This document shows positions 8,657-18,251 of a stretch of DNA of 64,000 bases, one piece after another. Both the position numbers and the translations under genes were made by a program. The stretch covers positions 62,001 through 126,000 of the forward strand of contig NZ_NOIT01000009.1 in assembly GCF_004136555.1 (NCBI RefSeq). The letters are read 5' to 3'. Under the pieces are notes generated by a model. That model saw only the letters and a program-made list of their open reading frames with translations, did not search any database and was not told the DNA's origin. How positions within the stretch are numbered: position 1 is the first letter of the stretch; every line of letters begins with the position of its first letter. Source of the stretch: Kocuria carniphila (lineage in GTDB: Bacteria > Actinomycetota > Actinomycetes > Actinomycetales > Micrococcaceae).

Positions 8657-10060
8657 TCAGGAGCTGGTGGTGTGTGTCGTGCGTTCCTGGTCCAGGCGGC
8701 GTCGGTCTTCGGCGTCGATCGACTGCAAAGAAATACCGCGGGTCTCGCGCAATGTGGCCACGGCGAACAGCGTGATGAGGCACGCGATCGAAATGTAGAT
8801 GGAAATGGGCACCCAGGAGCCGAACTGGCGCAACAGGGTGGTCGCAATAATGGGAGCCAGCGAACCCGCGACGATCGAGGTGACCTGGTAGCCCAGCGAG
8901 ACGCCCGAGTACCGCATGCGTGTGGGGAACATCTCGGCCATGATGGCGGGTTGTCCGGCGTACATGAAGGCGTGGATTGCCAGGCCCAGAACGATGGCGG
9001 CAAGAATGACCCAGTCGTTCTGAGTGTTGAACATGGGGAACGCGATGAACGACCACACGATGCCCATCAGCGCACCGGCTGCGTACACGGGGCGTCGGCC
9101 GATCTTGTCCGTGAACCGGCCCATCAGGGGCACCAGGATGGCGTGGATGATGTGCGCCACCAGCAGGAGCAGCAGGATGTTAGAGGTGTCCATCTTCAGC
9201 TGTGTGGACAAGTACGTGATCGAGAAGGTGACCACGATGTAGTAGAGGATGTTCTCTGCGAAGCGCAGTCCCATGGCGCCGAATACGCCGCGGGGGTAGC
9301 GGCGGAACACTTCGGCCACACCGTATGCGGCACCCTTGGCCTCGATGACCTCTTCCTGAGTCTCCTTGAAGATTGCAGCGTCCGAAACATGGGTGCGGAT
9401 GTAGTAGCCGACGATCACGATGACCACGGACAGCCAGAAGCCCACGCGCCAGCCCCACGAGAGGAACTGCTCGTCGGAGAGCGTGCGGGAGAGGATCAAC
9501 AGAACCACGGTTGCGAGCAGGTTGCCCAACGGGACCGCGGCCTGGGGCCAGCTCGCCCAGAAGCCGCGCTCCTTGTTGGGAGAGTGCTCGGCCACGAGCA
9601 GCACGGCGCCGCCCCACTCGCCACCCACGGCGAAGCCCTGTGCGAAGCGCAGGATCACGAGCAGCGTGGGAGCCCAGTAGCCGACTTGGTGGAACGTGGG
9701 TAGGCAGCCCATGAGGAAGGTCGCGGCACCCACCAGAATGATGGCCACTTGGAGCAGATGCTTACGGCCGAACTTGTCACCGAAGTGCCCGAAGACGATG
9801 CCACCCAGTGGGCGTGCAATGAAACCAACCGCGTAGATGAGGAAGGCCTTGATGATGCCGTCCAAGGGGTTGCCCGTGTCCACGAAGAACAACGGGCCGA
9901 ACACCAAGGTGGACGCGGTTGCGAACAAGAAGAACTCGTACCACTCGACCACGGTGCCGGCCATTGAGGCGGCCACGACCTTCTTGAGTCCCGCGCGGTT
10001 CTCCGGAGTGTCATTGGGATCGAGATCGGCTGCGGGGGTGGCCCGGTCCGCGGTGCTCAT
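8657..10060 (-). CDS. MFS transporter, metabolite:H+ symporter (MHS) type
   Basis: 467 residues with twelve predicted membrane segments. WYEFFLFATAS, the RPLGGIVFGHFGDKFGRK loop between segments 2 and 3, and GGEWGGAVLLVAEH place it in the MHS group (ProP, ShiA, KgtP, CitA). The ATG at 10060 is chosen because AAGGAG lies just upstream and the next 18 codons of the longer frame show no similarity. It imports an organic acid or osmolyte with protons; co-transcription with mmsB suggests a hydroxy acid. A CRP/GlxR-like site lies 25 bases upstream, and a LysR gene diverges from it. Confidence 0.85.
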   Translation of the reverse strand: MSTADRATPAADLDPNDTPENRAGLKKVVAASMAGTVVEWYEFFLFATASTLVFGPLFFVDTGNPLDGIIKAFLIYAVGFIARPLGGIVFGHFGDKFGRKHLLQVAIILVGAATFLMGCLPTFHQVGYWAPTLLVILRFAQGFAVGGEWGGAVLLVAEHSPNKERGFWASWPQAAVPLGNLLATVVLLILSRTLSDEQFLSWGWRVGFWLSVVIVIVGYYIRTHVSDAAIFKETQEEVIEAKGAAYGVAEVFRRYPRGVFGAMGLRFAENILYYIVVTFSITYLSTQLKMDTSNILLLLLVAHIIHAILVPLMGRFTDKIGRRPVYAAGALMGIVWSFIAFPMFNTQNDWVILAAIVLGLAIHAFMYAGQPAIMAEMFPTRMRYSGVSLGYQVTSIVAGSLAPIIATTLLRQFGSWVPISIYISIACLITLFAVATLRETRGISLQSIDAEDRRRLDQERTTHTTSS

Positions 10061-10084
10061 GGGGTTCTCCTTATGAATCAAAAC

Positions 10085-10100
10085 TGTGACCGCGATCACG
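10085..10100. promoter_or_regulatory. CRP/GlxR-type operator candidate
   Basis: TGTGA-CCGCGA-TCACG matches the CRP/GlxR consensus TGTGA-N6-TCACA at nine of ten positions. It lies in the intergenic region between the MHS transporter (ATG complement at 10060) and the divergent LysR gene, where a cAMP-dependent regulator would be expected to control carbon-source uptake. Confidence 0.5.
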
Positions 10101-10223
10101 CCGCAGTGGGTCAAACCTACTGCTAGCTCCGGACTTCCTCAATGACCAGAACCTGGCCCCCGCTGTGCAAAAATGCACACACTGCTCTCGATGAGCTTTG
10201 CGATACACATGGGAGGGGTGCGA

Positions 10224-11141
10224 GTGGCGCAAGACGTCGACAATCTGTTGCTACTGCTCTCCGTGGTGCGCCACGGCTCGTACTTGGGTGCGGGTGCTGC
10301 GCTGGGGATCAGTCACACCACGGTCTCCCGCAGGATCGCGGCCCTGGAGAAATCTGCCGGAGCCCGCCTGCTCGTTCGTTCCGGGGAGGTATGGGAACCC
10401 ACGGAACTGGGGCGCGAATTCGTCTCGGCCGGTGAAGACATTGAACTGGCACTCGGCTCGTTGGCGTTGGATTCGGGCGGCGTTGGCGGTTCTGTGCGGG
10501 GTGTGGTTCGCGTACTCGTGCCCGAGGGGTTCGGTGGTGTGGTCGTTGGGGCGGCCATGCGCAGATTGTCCGAAACCCACCCCGGCGTTCGCCTGGAAAT
10601 GATCAATGCCGCGCGGAGGGCCAGAACCAATCTGGTGGGCATCGACTTCGAAGTGGTGGTGGGACGGCCGGAGGTCTCACGGAACGAGGCTTTCCACTTG
10701 GCTGACTACACGTTGGGAATGTACGCGTCTCGGTCCTATCTCGAGACCCATGAAGCGATCACCGAACCCGACCAGGTGCAGGACCACCCGCTCCTCTATT
10801 TCGTGGAGTCGATGCAAGACGTTCCGGAGCTGACGGATCCGGTGAGTTACTTTCCGCGCATGCGGCAATCGGTGGGGGCTACGTCCTCCATGGTCCATGT
10901 GGAGCTCACGCGCGCCGGTGCGGGGATCGGACTCCTGCCGTGCTTCATGGCCGAACGGGCCAGTGACCTGGTGCGACTGTTCCCCAGAGAACTGACTTTC
11001 CCCGTGTCCTACTGGGTAGTCTCACGCCCCGATCTGCTCCGACGGCCCGCGGTGCAAGCAGTCATGAGTGCTCTCCGGGCCGCGGTGCACGACATGAAAG
11101 ATGAGCTTGCGGCTGCCCCGCCGGAGGATGAGCGGGCCTAG
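10224..11141 (+). CDS. LysR-family transcriptional regulator
   Basis: 305 residues from GTG 10224, chosen because GGGAGGGG at 10211-10218 precedes it and the protein then begins directly at the helix-turn-helix (DVDNLLLLLSVVRHGS, recognition helix SHTTVSRRIAALEKS). ATG 10209 and GTG/ATG codons further upstream are in-frame alternatives. The C-terminal periplasmic-binding-like domain (VRVLVPEGFGG onward) would bind an unknown effector. It is divergent from the transporter-mmsB operon and so probably regulates it. It is not of the classical IciA or CysB type. Confidence 0.85.
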   Translation: MAQDVDNLLLLLSVVRHGSYLGAGAALGISHTTVSRRIAALEKSAGARLLVRSGEVWEPTELGREFVSAGEDIELALGSLALDSGGVGGSVRGVVRVLVPEGFGGVVVGAAMRRLSETHPGVRLEMINAARRARTNLVGIDFEVVVGRPEVSRNEAFHLADYTLGMYASRSYLETHEAITEPDQVQDHPLLYFVESMQDVPELTDPVSYFPRMRQSVGATSSMVHVELTRAGAGIGLLPCFMAERASDLVRLFPRELTFPVSYWVVSRPDLLRRPAVQAVMSALRAAVHDMKDELAAAPPEDERA

Positions 11142-11168
11142 CGGGAGCCGGATTGGCGCGGATCACCC

Positions 11169-11690
11169 TCAGCTCAAAAGCCGCTCGAGACCCGCAGTGA
11201 ACTCCGCTTCAGAGGATGAGGTGTCCAGCCCCATGGCCTCCCGCGTCTGCTCCGTGCTGACCGACCCCAAGGTGAAGCGAACCAGGGTGAGGGCTGTATA
11301 TTTCGCTTCGCCCTGGGGTGATCCGGATTCAGTGGAGAGCGCCACCAGTTCCGGCACCGGACTCAGACTTTCCGGGTTGATCGAGTGCGCCACGCTCACG
11401 ACTTCCGCGCCATCGCGCACGGCCAGGATCAGCGAACGAAACTCACGCGTCAGGTGGGCGGCGCGCTCGAGCGGGGTGGCGGCGTCGTCAAGTGCCTCTG
11501 TTGAGAGCGGCGCAACCATGCGCTGGGCGAGCACTCCGAGCAGCTCTTGTTTATTGGCCACGTGCCAGTAGAGGGCGCCGGGTTGGACTCCGAGGTCCTT
11601 GGCAAGGCGGCGCATCGAGAGGTCGCCCAGGCCGTAACTCTGCAGAATGCCCCACGCGGCAGCCACGATCTGGTCGCGAGACAGGGCCAT
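11169..11690 (-). CDS. bioQ: TetR-family regulator, probable biotin repressor BioQ
   Basis: 173 residues, ATG at 11690 with GAGGAG upstream. The helix-turn-helix is at residues 6-50 (IVAAAWGILQ, LSMRRLAKDLGVQPGALYWHV). The gene is divergent from bioB, with a 93-base gap that holds two palindromes of the form TTGAAC-N3-GTTCAA. In Corynebacterium and Mycobacterium the TetR protein BioQ binds TGAAC-N3-GTT(A/C)A-like sites before biotin genes. The fold, the neighbourhood and the operator form therefore agree. BioQ does not itself sense biotin in the known cases; the co-effector is unclear. Confidence 0.75.
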   Translation of the reverse strand: MALSRDQIVAAAWGILQSYGLGDLSMRRLAKDLGVQPGALYWHVANKQELLGVLAQRMVAPLSTEALDDAATPLERAAHLTREFRSLILAVRDGAEVVSVAHSINPESLSPVPELVALSTESGSPQGEAKYTALTLVRFTLGSVSTEQTREAMGLDTSSSEAEFTAGLERLLS

Positions 11691-11749
11691 GGTGCTCCTC
11701 GAAATCTGGGCGGGGACGATTGGAACTTTACCCGCGGGGCACCCTCGGA

Positions 11750-11784
11750 TTGACAAACTTGAACACTGTTCAATAATTGAACGG
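11750..11784 (+). promoter_or_regulatory. bioB promoter, leaderless
   Basis: TTGACA at 11750-11755 is a perfect -35 hexamer, and AATAAT at 11772-11777 (16-base spacer) is one base off the -10 consensus. Transcription would then begin six or seven bases later, at or next to the bioB GTG at 11784. No Shine-Dalgarno sequence exists before that GTG, so the mRNA is probably leaderless. Confidence 0.65.
11759..11773. promoter_or_regulatory. Biotin operator 1
   Basis: TTGAACACTGTTCAA is a perfect 15-base palindrome (arms TTGAAC, N3 spacer). It fills the spacer between the bioB -35 and -10 hexamers, so a bound repressor would block RNA polymerase. It resembles BioQ sites. Confidence 0.7.
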
Positions 11785-11791
11785 TGTTCAA
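11777..11791. promoter_or_regulatory. Biotin operator 2, overlapping the bioB start codon
   Basis: TTGAACGGTGTTCAA has the same arms as operator 1, centred 18 bases away (just under two helical turns). It spans the predicted transcription start and contains the bioB GTG start codon (11784-11786), so its sequence also encodes the first residues of BioB. Confidence 0.7.
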
Positions 11792-12887
11792 GAACTTCAA
11801 CGATCTCGCAGATCGCACGCTCAACGGTGAGCCGGTGACCCCCGAAGAGGCGCTCCAACTGCTCGAAACCAGTGATCAGGACATGCTCGACCTGGTGGCT
11901 GCCGCGGCCCGATTGCGGCGCGAGCACTTCGGGATGACCGTCAAGGTGAACTACCTGGTCAACCTCAAGTCCGGGTTGTGCGCGGAGGACTGCGGCTATT
12001 GTTCGCAGCGGTTGAATTCCGGCGCGGGCATCCTGAAGTACTCGTGGCTCACTCCCGAGCAGGCTGTGGAGCAGGCGCAGCACGGCATCAAGGGTGGCGC
12101 GAGCCGCGTGTGCCTGGTGGCGAGCGGTCGCGGACCGTCCAATCGCGAAGTCAACACCGTGACGCAAACGGTCGAGGCGCTCAAGGAACAGCACCCCGGG
12201 GTGGAGGTCTGTGCTTGCCTGGGTCTGCTCAAAGACGGCCAGGCCGAGACCCTCAGTGACGCCGGCGTGGATGCTTACAACCACAACCTCAACACCGCCG
12301 AGTCCAATTACGAGAGCATCTGCTCGACGCACACCTACCAGGACCGCGTGGACACCGTGGAGCGAGCCAAAGGCGCGGGGCTCTCGCCGTGTTCGGGGCT
12401 GATCGTGGGCATGCGTGAGACGGACGAACAGCTCGTCGAGGCGCTTTTCGCCTTGCGCGAGCTCGATTCGGATTCGGTGCCGGTCAACTTCCTGATGCCC
12501 TTCGAGGGCACTCCCTTAGCGGGTACTTGGCAGCTGAGCCCGCAAAAGTGCCTCAAGATCCTCGCCGTGGTGCGCTTCGTCTGCCCGGACAAGGAGATTC
12601 GCATGGCGGGCGGTCGCGAAATGCACTTGCGTTCGCTCCAGCCGCTGGCGTTGCACGTAGTCAACTCGCTGTTCTTGGGTGACTACCTGACGTCCGAGGG
12701 CCAGGCCGCCAAAGCGGACCTGGACATGATTGCCGACGCCGGCTTCACCGTTCTCGGGTCCGCTTCCGACGACGCTTCGAATGCCGACACCGCGGCCGTA
12801 CCCGAACCCTACGAAAAGGTGGACCTGGGTTTGGAGCCGGCGCTGCGGCGTCGTGGGGCGGGCACGGCGGTGGCCCCCAATGCTTAA
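11784..12887 (+). CDS. bioB: Biotin synthase
   Basis: 367 residues. The radical-SAM cluster CxxxCxxC is at residues 66-73 (CAEDCGYC). Later motifs include [12 protein letters not shown] and the C-terminal [17 protein letters not shown] segment typical of BioB. It inserts sulfur into dethiobiotin, the last step of biotin synthesis, using two Fe-S clusters and SAM. It is the first gene of bioB-A-F-D. The GTG start coincides with the predicted transcription start; the next methionine is about 30 codons in, which would remove conserved sequence, so the GTG is likely correct. Confidence 0.93.
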   Translation: MFKNFNDLADRTLNGEPVTPEEALQLLETSDQDMLDLVAAAARLRREHFGMTVKVNYLVNLKSGLCAEDCGYCSQRLNSGAGILKYSWLTPEQAVEQAQHGIKGGASRVCLVASGRGPSNREVNTVTQTVEALKEQHPGVEVCACLGLLKDGQAETLSDAGVDAYNHNLNTAESNYESICSTHTYQDRVDTVERAKGAGLSPCSGLIVGMRETDEQLVEALFALRELDSDSVPVNFLMPFEGTPLAGTWQLSPQKCLKILAVVRFVCPDKEIRMAGGREMHLRSLQPLALHVVNSLFLGDYLTSEGQAAKADLDMIADAGFTVLGSASDDASNADTAAVPEPYEKVDLGLEPALRRRGAGTAVAPNA

Positions 12888-14328
12888 ATCGGGCGAGCGA
12901 TCCCTCGCCGACCGGGACCGGGGCTTGTTGTGGCACCCGTACGAAGCACTCGACGGCGAGCCACCGTACGCGGTCGAGGAAGCCGACGGCGTCAGCCTGA
13001 ATCTGCGGTCCCCGGATGGCGAGTTGATACATGCCATTGACGGCATGTCGTCGTGGTGGTGTGCGGTGCACGGCTACCGCAATACACGGCTGGACCGTGC
13101 TGCGGTGGAGCAGATCAGCCGGTTCTCCCACGTGATGTTCGGCGGTTTAACCCACCAACCCGCAGTGGAATTGGCCGAACGACTCGTGGCCGTCACGCCG
13201 GAGGGTCTGGACCACGTGTTCCTCGCCGACTCCGGTTCCGTCAGTGTTGAAGTGGCCCTCAAGCTCGCGGTCCAGTATCAAGCGGCGCGGAGTCGTCCCG
13301 AGCGGCGCCGTATCCTCACGGTCCGCGGCGGCTACCACGGGGACACTACCGGTGCCATGAGCGTGTGCGATCCCGAAGGCGGCATGCACGCGCAGTTCAG
13401 CGGGCTCGTTGCGGACCAGTTGTTCGTGGCACCCCCGCCCGCAGCGCGCTTCGTTCCGGCCGGGGATCTTGCCGACGCCGCTGATCGCTTTTTCGACGCC
13501 CCCGCGCCCGACTACGCGGTGTCCGACGACGCCGCTTCCGGATGGTTCGGCAATCTGCCGGCGGGTTCGTGGTCGAGCAATACCGACGAAGTTGATCGTT
13601 GGATCTCGGAACTACAAGAAACCGCGCGGCACCACCGACACGAGCTGGCGGGCGTGATCGTCGAGCCCATCCTGCAGGGCGCGGGTGGCATGCGCACCTA
13701 CGATCCTCGCTGTCTCAAGGCGCTGCGCGAGCTCGCCGATGAACTGGACCTGGTCTTCATCGCGGACGAAATCGCCACCGGTTTCGGGCGCACCGGCGCG
13801 TGGTTCGCGTGCGAGTGGGCGGGCATTGTCCCGGATGTGATGTGCGTGGGTAAGGCGCTGACCGGCGGTTACCTGACGCTGGCGGCGGTCCTCGTCTCGC
13901 GGCGGGTTGCGGTCGTCGTCACGGATTCGCCACAGCGTGCACTGATGCACGGCCCCACCTTCATGGCCAACCCGTTGGCGTGCGCGGTGGCTCATGAATC
14001 GCTGGCCATGCTTCAGGAGAGCTGGCGGCCGAGCGTGACCCGGCAGAATCTGAAATTACAAGAAATCCTGCCGACTGCCACGGAGCTGTCCACGGTGGCG
14101 GATGTCAGAGTGATCGGGGCCGTGGGGGTTATTGAATTCCACGACGCGCCGGATCGGGGCGTGCTGACTCGGACTGCCTTGGAACGCGGCGTCTGGCTGC
14201 GACCCTTCGGGAATCTGCTCTATGCCATGCCGCCGTACGTCTGCACCGAGCGCGAGATCGAGCGGATCGCCCGCGCCATGGTCGCCGCGGCAGGAACTGT
14301 CGCGCAGCAGGCGGTGAGCGCACGGTGA
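12880..14328 (+). CDS. bioA: Adenosylmethionine-8-amino-7-oxononanoate aminotransferase
   Basis: 482 residues; the ATG at 12880 overlaps the last eight bases of bioB, so translation is probably coupled. The N-terminus (LWHPYEAL) is diagnostic for Bio[28 protein letters not shown] and the PLP-lysine segment [15 protein letters not shown] (Lys in KALTGG) are all present. It converts 7-keto-8-aminopelargonate to 7,8-diaminopelargonate with SAM as the amino donor. The enzyme is slightly longer than usual (about 430); the extra residues are in the [15 protein letters not shown] region near residue 215. Confidence 0.92.
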   Translation: MLKSGERSLADRDRGLLWHPYEALDGEPPYAVEEADGVSLNLRSPDGELIHAIDGMSSWWCAVHGYRNTRLDRAAVEQISRFSHVMFGGLTHQPAVELAERLVAVTPEGLDHVFLADSGSVSVEVALKLAVQYQAARSRPERRRILTVRGGYHGDTTGAMSVCDPEGGMHAQFSGLVADQLFVAPPPAARFVPAGDLADAADRFFDAPAPDYAVSDDAASGWFGNLPAGSWSSNTDEVDRWISELQETARHHRHELAGVIVEPILQGAGGMRTYDPRCLKALRELADELDLVFIADEIATGFGRTGAWFACEWAGIVPDVMCVGKALTGGYLTLAAVLVSRRVAVVVTDSPQRALMHGPTFMANPLACAVAHESLAMLQESWRPSVTRQNLKLQEILPTATELSTVADVRVIGAVGVIEFHDAPDRGVLTRTALERGVWLRPFGNLLYAMPPYVCTEREIERIARAMVAAAGTVAQQAVSAR

Positions 14329-14416
14329 TGGCCACTTGCCCGGCAGCTGAACCGGTCGCGGTGCCGCACTGCGAAGCGCCATCGCCTTTGTCCACGCGTG
14401 CGCAGGAGGCCACCTC

Positions 14417-15574
14417 ATGATTGGGAAGACCGGACCGCTCGATTCCTGGCTGCACGACAAGGCGAGTACACGCGCGGACTTGGGGCTGCGGCGTCGTACC
14501 GTGGCGATCCGCGAGAACTCGGTCGATTTGGCGTCCAACGACTACCTGGGGCTGTCACGGGATCCGCGAGTTGTGGCTGCCGCGGCGGAAGCCCTGCACC
14601 GGTACGGCGCGGGATCGCGCGCGTCCCGACTGGTCACCGGAACATTGAGCGTTCACGCGGACCTCGAACGGGCCCTCTGCGATCTAACGGGACAGCCCGC
14701 CGCGCTTGTATTCTCCAGCGGGTATGCAGCGAACACTGGCTTGCTCACGGCCCTGGGGGAGGCGGACACCCTGATCGTTTCCGATCAGCACGTGCACGCG
14801 TCCCTGGTGGATGGGGCGCGTCTGTCTCGAGCGCCAGTGGTGATTTCCGGGCACAACAACGTTGAACACGTGGCGCAGTTGCTCAAGGAGCGCAGTCAGA
14901 AGCGCGCCATCGTGGTCGTCGAGTCCATCTACTCGGTGCTCGGCGATCATGCTCCACTCAAAGAACTCGCCGCGGTATGCGAACTCCACGGGGCACTGCT
15001 CGTGGTGGATGAGGCACACGGAATCGGTGTCGCTGGGCGGGGACGCGGGCTCGCACACCAGGAAGGCCTGGCGGGCCACCCCAATGTGGTCCTGACCGTC
15101 ACGCTGTCCAAGGCCTTGGGCGCACAGGGCGGAGCGGTTCTGGGGTCCGAGCTGTTGCGCGATCACCTGGTCAATGTCGCGCGTCCTTTCATTTTCGATA
15201 CGGCGCTCGCCCCGGCCAGCGCGGCCGCGGCAACTGAGGCGTGCCGAATCATTGTCCGCGAACCGGATCTGGCGGAACGGCTGCACGCTAACGGCCGAGT
15301 CATCGCTGAGGTACTAGGGATCGAGCACGCCCTCGCGGCAGTTCAGTCCGTACCGATCGAATCGCCGGAGTTGGCGCTCACTACGGCCGAGACCTTGCGC
15401 GATCGAGGGATTCTGGTCGGCTGCTTCCGCCCACCGTCAGTGCCGGACGGCATCAGTCGGTTAAGGCTCACGGCCCGAGCAAACGTGGAATTACAAGCAT
15501 TGACGGACGCATTGAGCGAGGTCCAAGACGTCATAACTGAGTTGGGTGCCCGACCGCTCGGGGTGGTCGCGTGA
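14417..15574 (+). CDS. bioF: 8-amino-7-oxononanoate synthase
   Basis: 385 residues; ATG at 14417 with AGGAGG at 14404-14409. VDLASNDYLGLSRDPR, GSRASRLVTGT, VVDEAHGIGV and the PLP-lysine TLSKALGAQGG identify the alpha-oxoamine synthase family, and its place in the biotin operon makes it BioF. It condenses pimeloyl-ACP (or pimeloyl-CoA) with alanine. An 88-base gap separates it from bioA, the only sizeable gap in the operon; I see no hairpin or gene in it. Confidence 0.92.
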   Translation: MIGKTGPLDSWLHDKASTRADLGLRRRTVAIRENSVDLASNDYLGLSRDPRVVAAAAEALHRYGAGSRASRLVTGTLSVHADLERALCDLTGQPAALVFSSGYAANTGLLTALGEADTLIVSDQHVHASLVDGARLSRAPVVISGHNNVEHVAQLLKERSQKRAIVVVESIYSVLGDHAPLKELAAVCELHGALLVVDEAHGIGVAGRGRGLAHQEGLAGHPNVVLTVTLSKALGAQGGAVLGSELLRDHLVNVARPFIFDTALAPASAAAATEACRIIVREPDLAERLHANGRVIAEVLGIEHALAAVQSVPIESPELALTTAETLRDRGILVGCFRPPSVPDGISRLRLTARANVELQALTDALSEVQDVITELGARPLGVVA

Positions 15575-16290
15575 TGGGTAATCCTTTGGCGCGGGCGGCG
15601 GAACTCCTGACCGGGGTTGTGGTCGTCACGGGCACCGATACGGACGTCGGCAAGACCTACGCCACCGCGGCCCTTGCCTTGGCCGGGTGCTCGGCGGGGC
15701 GGCGTCGGATTGCCGTCTATAAACCGGTCCAAACGGGCGTGCTTCCCGGTGATTCCGGCGACATCGACGACGTCGCCCGCTTACTTGCCGCTGCCGGCGT
15801 ACCTAGCGATCTCCTCACCACTGCCGAAGGTCAACGACTCTCGGCGCCCATGGCCCCGCCACCGGCAGCGGCCATCGACCAGGTGCCACTGTTGAACCTC
15901 GACGATCACGCGGAACGCGTTGCCGCGCTGCTGAGCGATCACGACCTGGTGCTCGTTGAGGGCAGCGGAGGTGTGCTCGTGGAACTCGACGGTCAGGGGC
16001 GCAACATCGCGGATCTGACCGAGCGCATAAGCCGCGACGTCGATCCGTACGTGGGAGTAGTGCTCGTGGGCCGCCCCGATTTGGGCACCCTGAATCACAC
16101 ATTGCTCAGCCTCGAAGCTTTGTATCGCAGGGGAGTGCGCGTGCTCGGAACGGTGCTGGGTAGTTGGCCCTCGAATCCGCAGATACTGCACGAGACCAAT
16201 CGCGACTACATCGTTAACATCCATGCGGAGGACGGCAGGAGCATCCCTCTCCTTGGTGCCATCCCGAAGGGCTGGGGCTCCGTGGGCTGA
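15574..16290 (+). CDS. bioD: Dethiobiotin synthetase
   Basis: 238 residues. The ATG at 15574 shares one base with the bioF stop (TGATG); a GTG at 15571 is an in-frame alternative. The P-loop GTDTDVGKTYATAALA lies near residue 20, followed by YKPVQTGV and EGSGGVLVELDG, all DTB-synthetase signatures. It closes the ureido ring of dethiobiotin using ATP and CO2. It ends the bioBAFD operon. No bioC, bioH or bioY is present in the window, so the pimelate branch and transport must be elsewhere. Confidence 0.92.
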   Translation: MGNPLARAAELLTGVVVVTGTDTDVGKTYATAALALAGCSAGRRRIAVYKPVQTGVLPGDSGDIDDVARLLAAAGVPSDLLTTAEGQRLSAPMAPPPAAAIDQVPLLNLDDHAERVAALLSDHDLVLVEGSGGVLVELDGQGRNIADLTERISRDVDPYVGVVLVGRPDLGTLNHTLLSLEALYRRGVRVLGTVLGSWPSNPQILHETNRDYIVNIHAEDGRSIPLLGAIPKGWGSVG

Positions 16291-16293
16291 GTA

Positions 16294-16405
16294 TGAGGTG
16301 AAGTAACTGCAGGTCTGAAGTGTGGTGGGAGGGAAATGCCATTTCGGAGCAGGAAATCGACACTTCCCTCACTTGAGACTTCGTCGGTGCCGTTGCCTCA
16401 CCTCA
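16294..16405. other. Nested inverted repeats, unassigned structured element
   Basis: The gap between bioD and the convergent FGGY kinase contains three nested inverted repeats: TGAGGTGA (16294) with TCACCTCA (16398), GAAGTGT (16317) with ACACTTC (16360), and GAAAT (16333) with ATTTC (16341). It may be a shared terminator or a small structured RNA. There is no U-tract and no coding potential that I can see. Confidence 0.35.
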
Positions 16406-16471
16406 GACTCGCGCAGGTTGCTGGATAGTGCAGCTGCGCGGAGCATGCTCCGCGGTTAGCGCTCCGCCGGA

Positions 16472-17998
16472 TCAGGACCCCGCCACCAACGCGTCGTACA
16501 CGCGCTCGAACCGCTCGTGGACACCGTCGTAGTACTCACGAGTCTCATATTGCGGGGAGTACGTGCCAGCGGGTTCGTGATTCGCCGGTTCCACATCCGG
16601 TGCCAGTGACTCGAGCATTAACAGCGCCGTGCCGCGGGCGGTGGAGCGCTTCATCACCTGATGGATGACAGGTTTGCCCAGGTAATCGCCAAGAATCTGC
16701 AGCCACGACGGTAGACCCTGCGTCACGCTTCCCGCGGCCACGATCTTCTCGACGTCCTTGGCAGCCTCTTCCATTTCATCGGCAACTCGTCGATACGACG
16801 CCGCGATGCCCTCCAACATGCCGCGCGCCATTCCCGTGGCATGGGTGGACGCGGAGACATCGACGAACGCGGTGCGCGCACTGCCGGCCCAACCAGTGGA
16901 ACGTTCGCCGGTCAGGAAGGGCAGCACCCCCGGGGTCGAAGGGGACACTGCTTCCGCCGCAATCTCGTCCAGGTCAACGCCGTCCAGATTGAGCGTGGTC
17001 TCAAGCCAGCTGATGGCCCTACCGACATCATTGAGGGCACCACCCAACAGGCATCGAGAAGAGTCGATCCGGTAACACCACAGCCCGGGCGGAATATCGT
17101 TCGGCCGGTGATGCAGGAGCACTCGCATGGCTCCGGAAGTGGCAGCCGAGACAACCATGGTCTGCTGATTGTCGCCGCCCACGCCGACGTTGGCACACAA
17201 CCCATCGGCAACAGGTGCGTACCACTGGGCGTCGGAGAGAGCCTCCCAGCGTTCGGTGCGTTCGGGGTCCACGTCCGGTAGCGGCTGATCGGGGTCGAGG
17301 ATCGGGGACAACACGTCCTCGGTGATTCCCGCGGCCTTGAGCATGCACTGATCCCAGTTGCCGGAGCGCCGGTTGAGCAGCCCGGTCCACGCGGCGGTTG
17401 CGGTGCCCGCTGCCGTAGTGCCCAACAGTTTCAGCCAGACATATTCCCCGATGGACATCCATCGAGCGGCTTCCTCCATGATCTCTGGCTGCGTCTCTGC
17501 GAGCCAGCGGAACCTCGGCGCCAGATAGCTCGTGTGCAGTCGGGCGCCCACGATGTCCTGGACTTCGCGCTCGTCCAGTTCTTTCCGGAGCTGCGCGAGC
17601 TGCGGTGCGCAGCGGGAATCCGCATACGTGAAACACAGGGTAATAGCGTCCCCGTCTTCGTTCACGCCCACGAGAGATGACGCGAAAGTATCGAGGCCGA
17701 CGCCGCGCACTCGCCCGGCCAGCTCGGGCCGGTCACACACGAGGTCCAGAATCTCGGTCAGCTCTTCGACCACCTGATCGGGATCGATCACCGATGTGCC
17801 GTCGGAGTTAGTGGTGAAGGAATGCGGAACCTTGTGCCGGTAGCCACGGACCGGGGTCCCGGTGGCATCGTGGAGAGAGCCGCGGCTTGCCGTGGAGCCA
17901 ACGTCAAGGGCCATGACCAACGGGTCCACTGCTTTCTTGAGTTCGACAGCGAACTCCACCCCGTCATCCGGTCGCGGTGTGTCCTTGTGTTTGGCCAT
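16472..17998 (-). CDS. FGGY-family carbohydrate kinase (gluconokinase-like)
   Basis: 508 residues; ATG at 17998 with AGGAGG upstream. ALDVGSTASRGSLHD near residue 30 is the ATP phosphate-1 loop, VGLDTFASSLVG follows, GGDNQQTMVV lies near residue 285 and AAGSVTQGLPSWLQILGD near residue 430 is the C-terminal FGGY signature region. It phosphorylates a sugar or sugar acid with ATP. The closest feel is gluconokinase/xylulokinase, but the substrate is not decided by the sequence and no sugar genes are adjacent. Confidence 0.8.
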   Translation of the reverse strand: MAKHKDTPRPDDGVEFAVELKKAVDPLVMALDVGSTASRGSLHDATGTPVRGYRHKVPHSFTTNSDGTSVIDPDQVVEELTEILDLVCDRPELAGRVRGVGLDTFASSLVGVNEDGDAITLCFTYADSRCAPQLAQLRKELDEREVQDIVGARLHTSYLAPRFRWLAETQPEIMEEAARWMSIGEYVWLKLLGTTAAGTATAAWTGLLNRRSGNWDQCMLKAAGITEDVLSPILDPDQPLPDVDPERTERWEALSDAQWYAPVADGLCANVGVGGDNQQTMVVSAATSGAMRVLLHHRPNDIPPGLWCYRIDSSRCLLGGALNDVGRAISWLETTLNLDGVDLDEIAAEAVSPSTPGVLPFLTGERSTGWAGSARTAFVDVSASTHATGMARGMLEGIAASYRRVADEMEEAAKDVEKIVAAGSVTQGLPSWLQILGDYLGKPVIHQVMKRSTARGTALLMLESLAPDVEPANHEPAGTYSPQYETREYYDGVHERFERVYDALVAGS

Positions 17999-18251
17999 GA
18001 TTCCTCCTGCTCCATTGCGGTGGATCGACACCTTCAGTCTATGGAGCGGGGCCGAGCGTGGGGCGGGAGCAACTCGCGTGAGGGAGGCAGGAAACGGGAG
18101 AGAGCGGCGTCGGCGTCCCAAATTTTGAGATGCATGACCGACATGTGGATAGCGTCAGGGGCCGCGCGTATCCTTGAACGAACAAATCTTTCGGGTCGCG
18201 GCAACTTCGAGCCGCGTGAGAGCCCGAACCACACCTTGGGAAGGAGTCACT

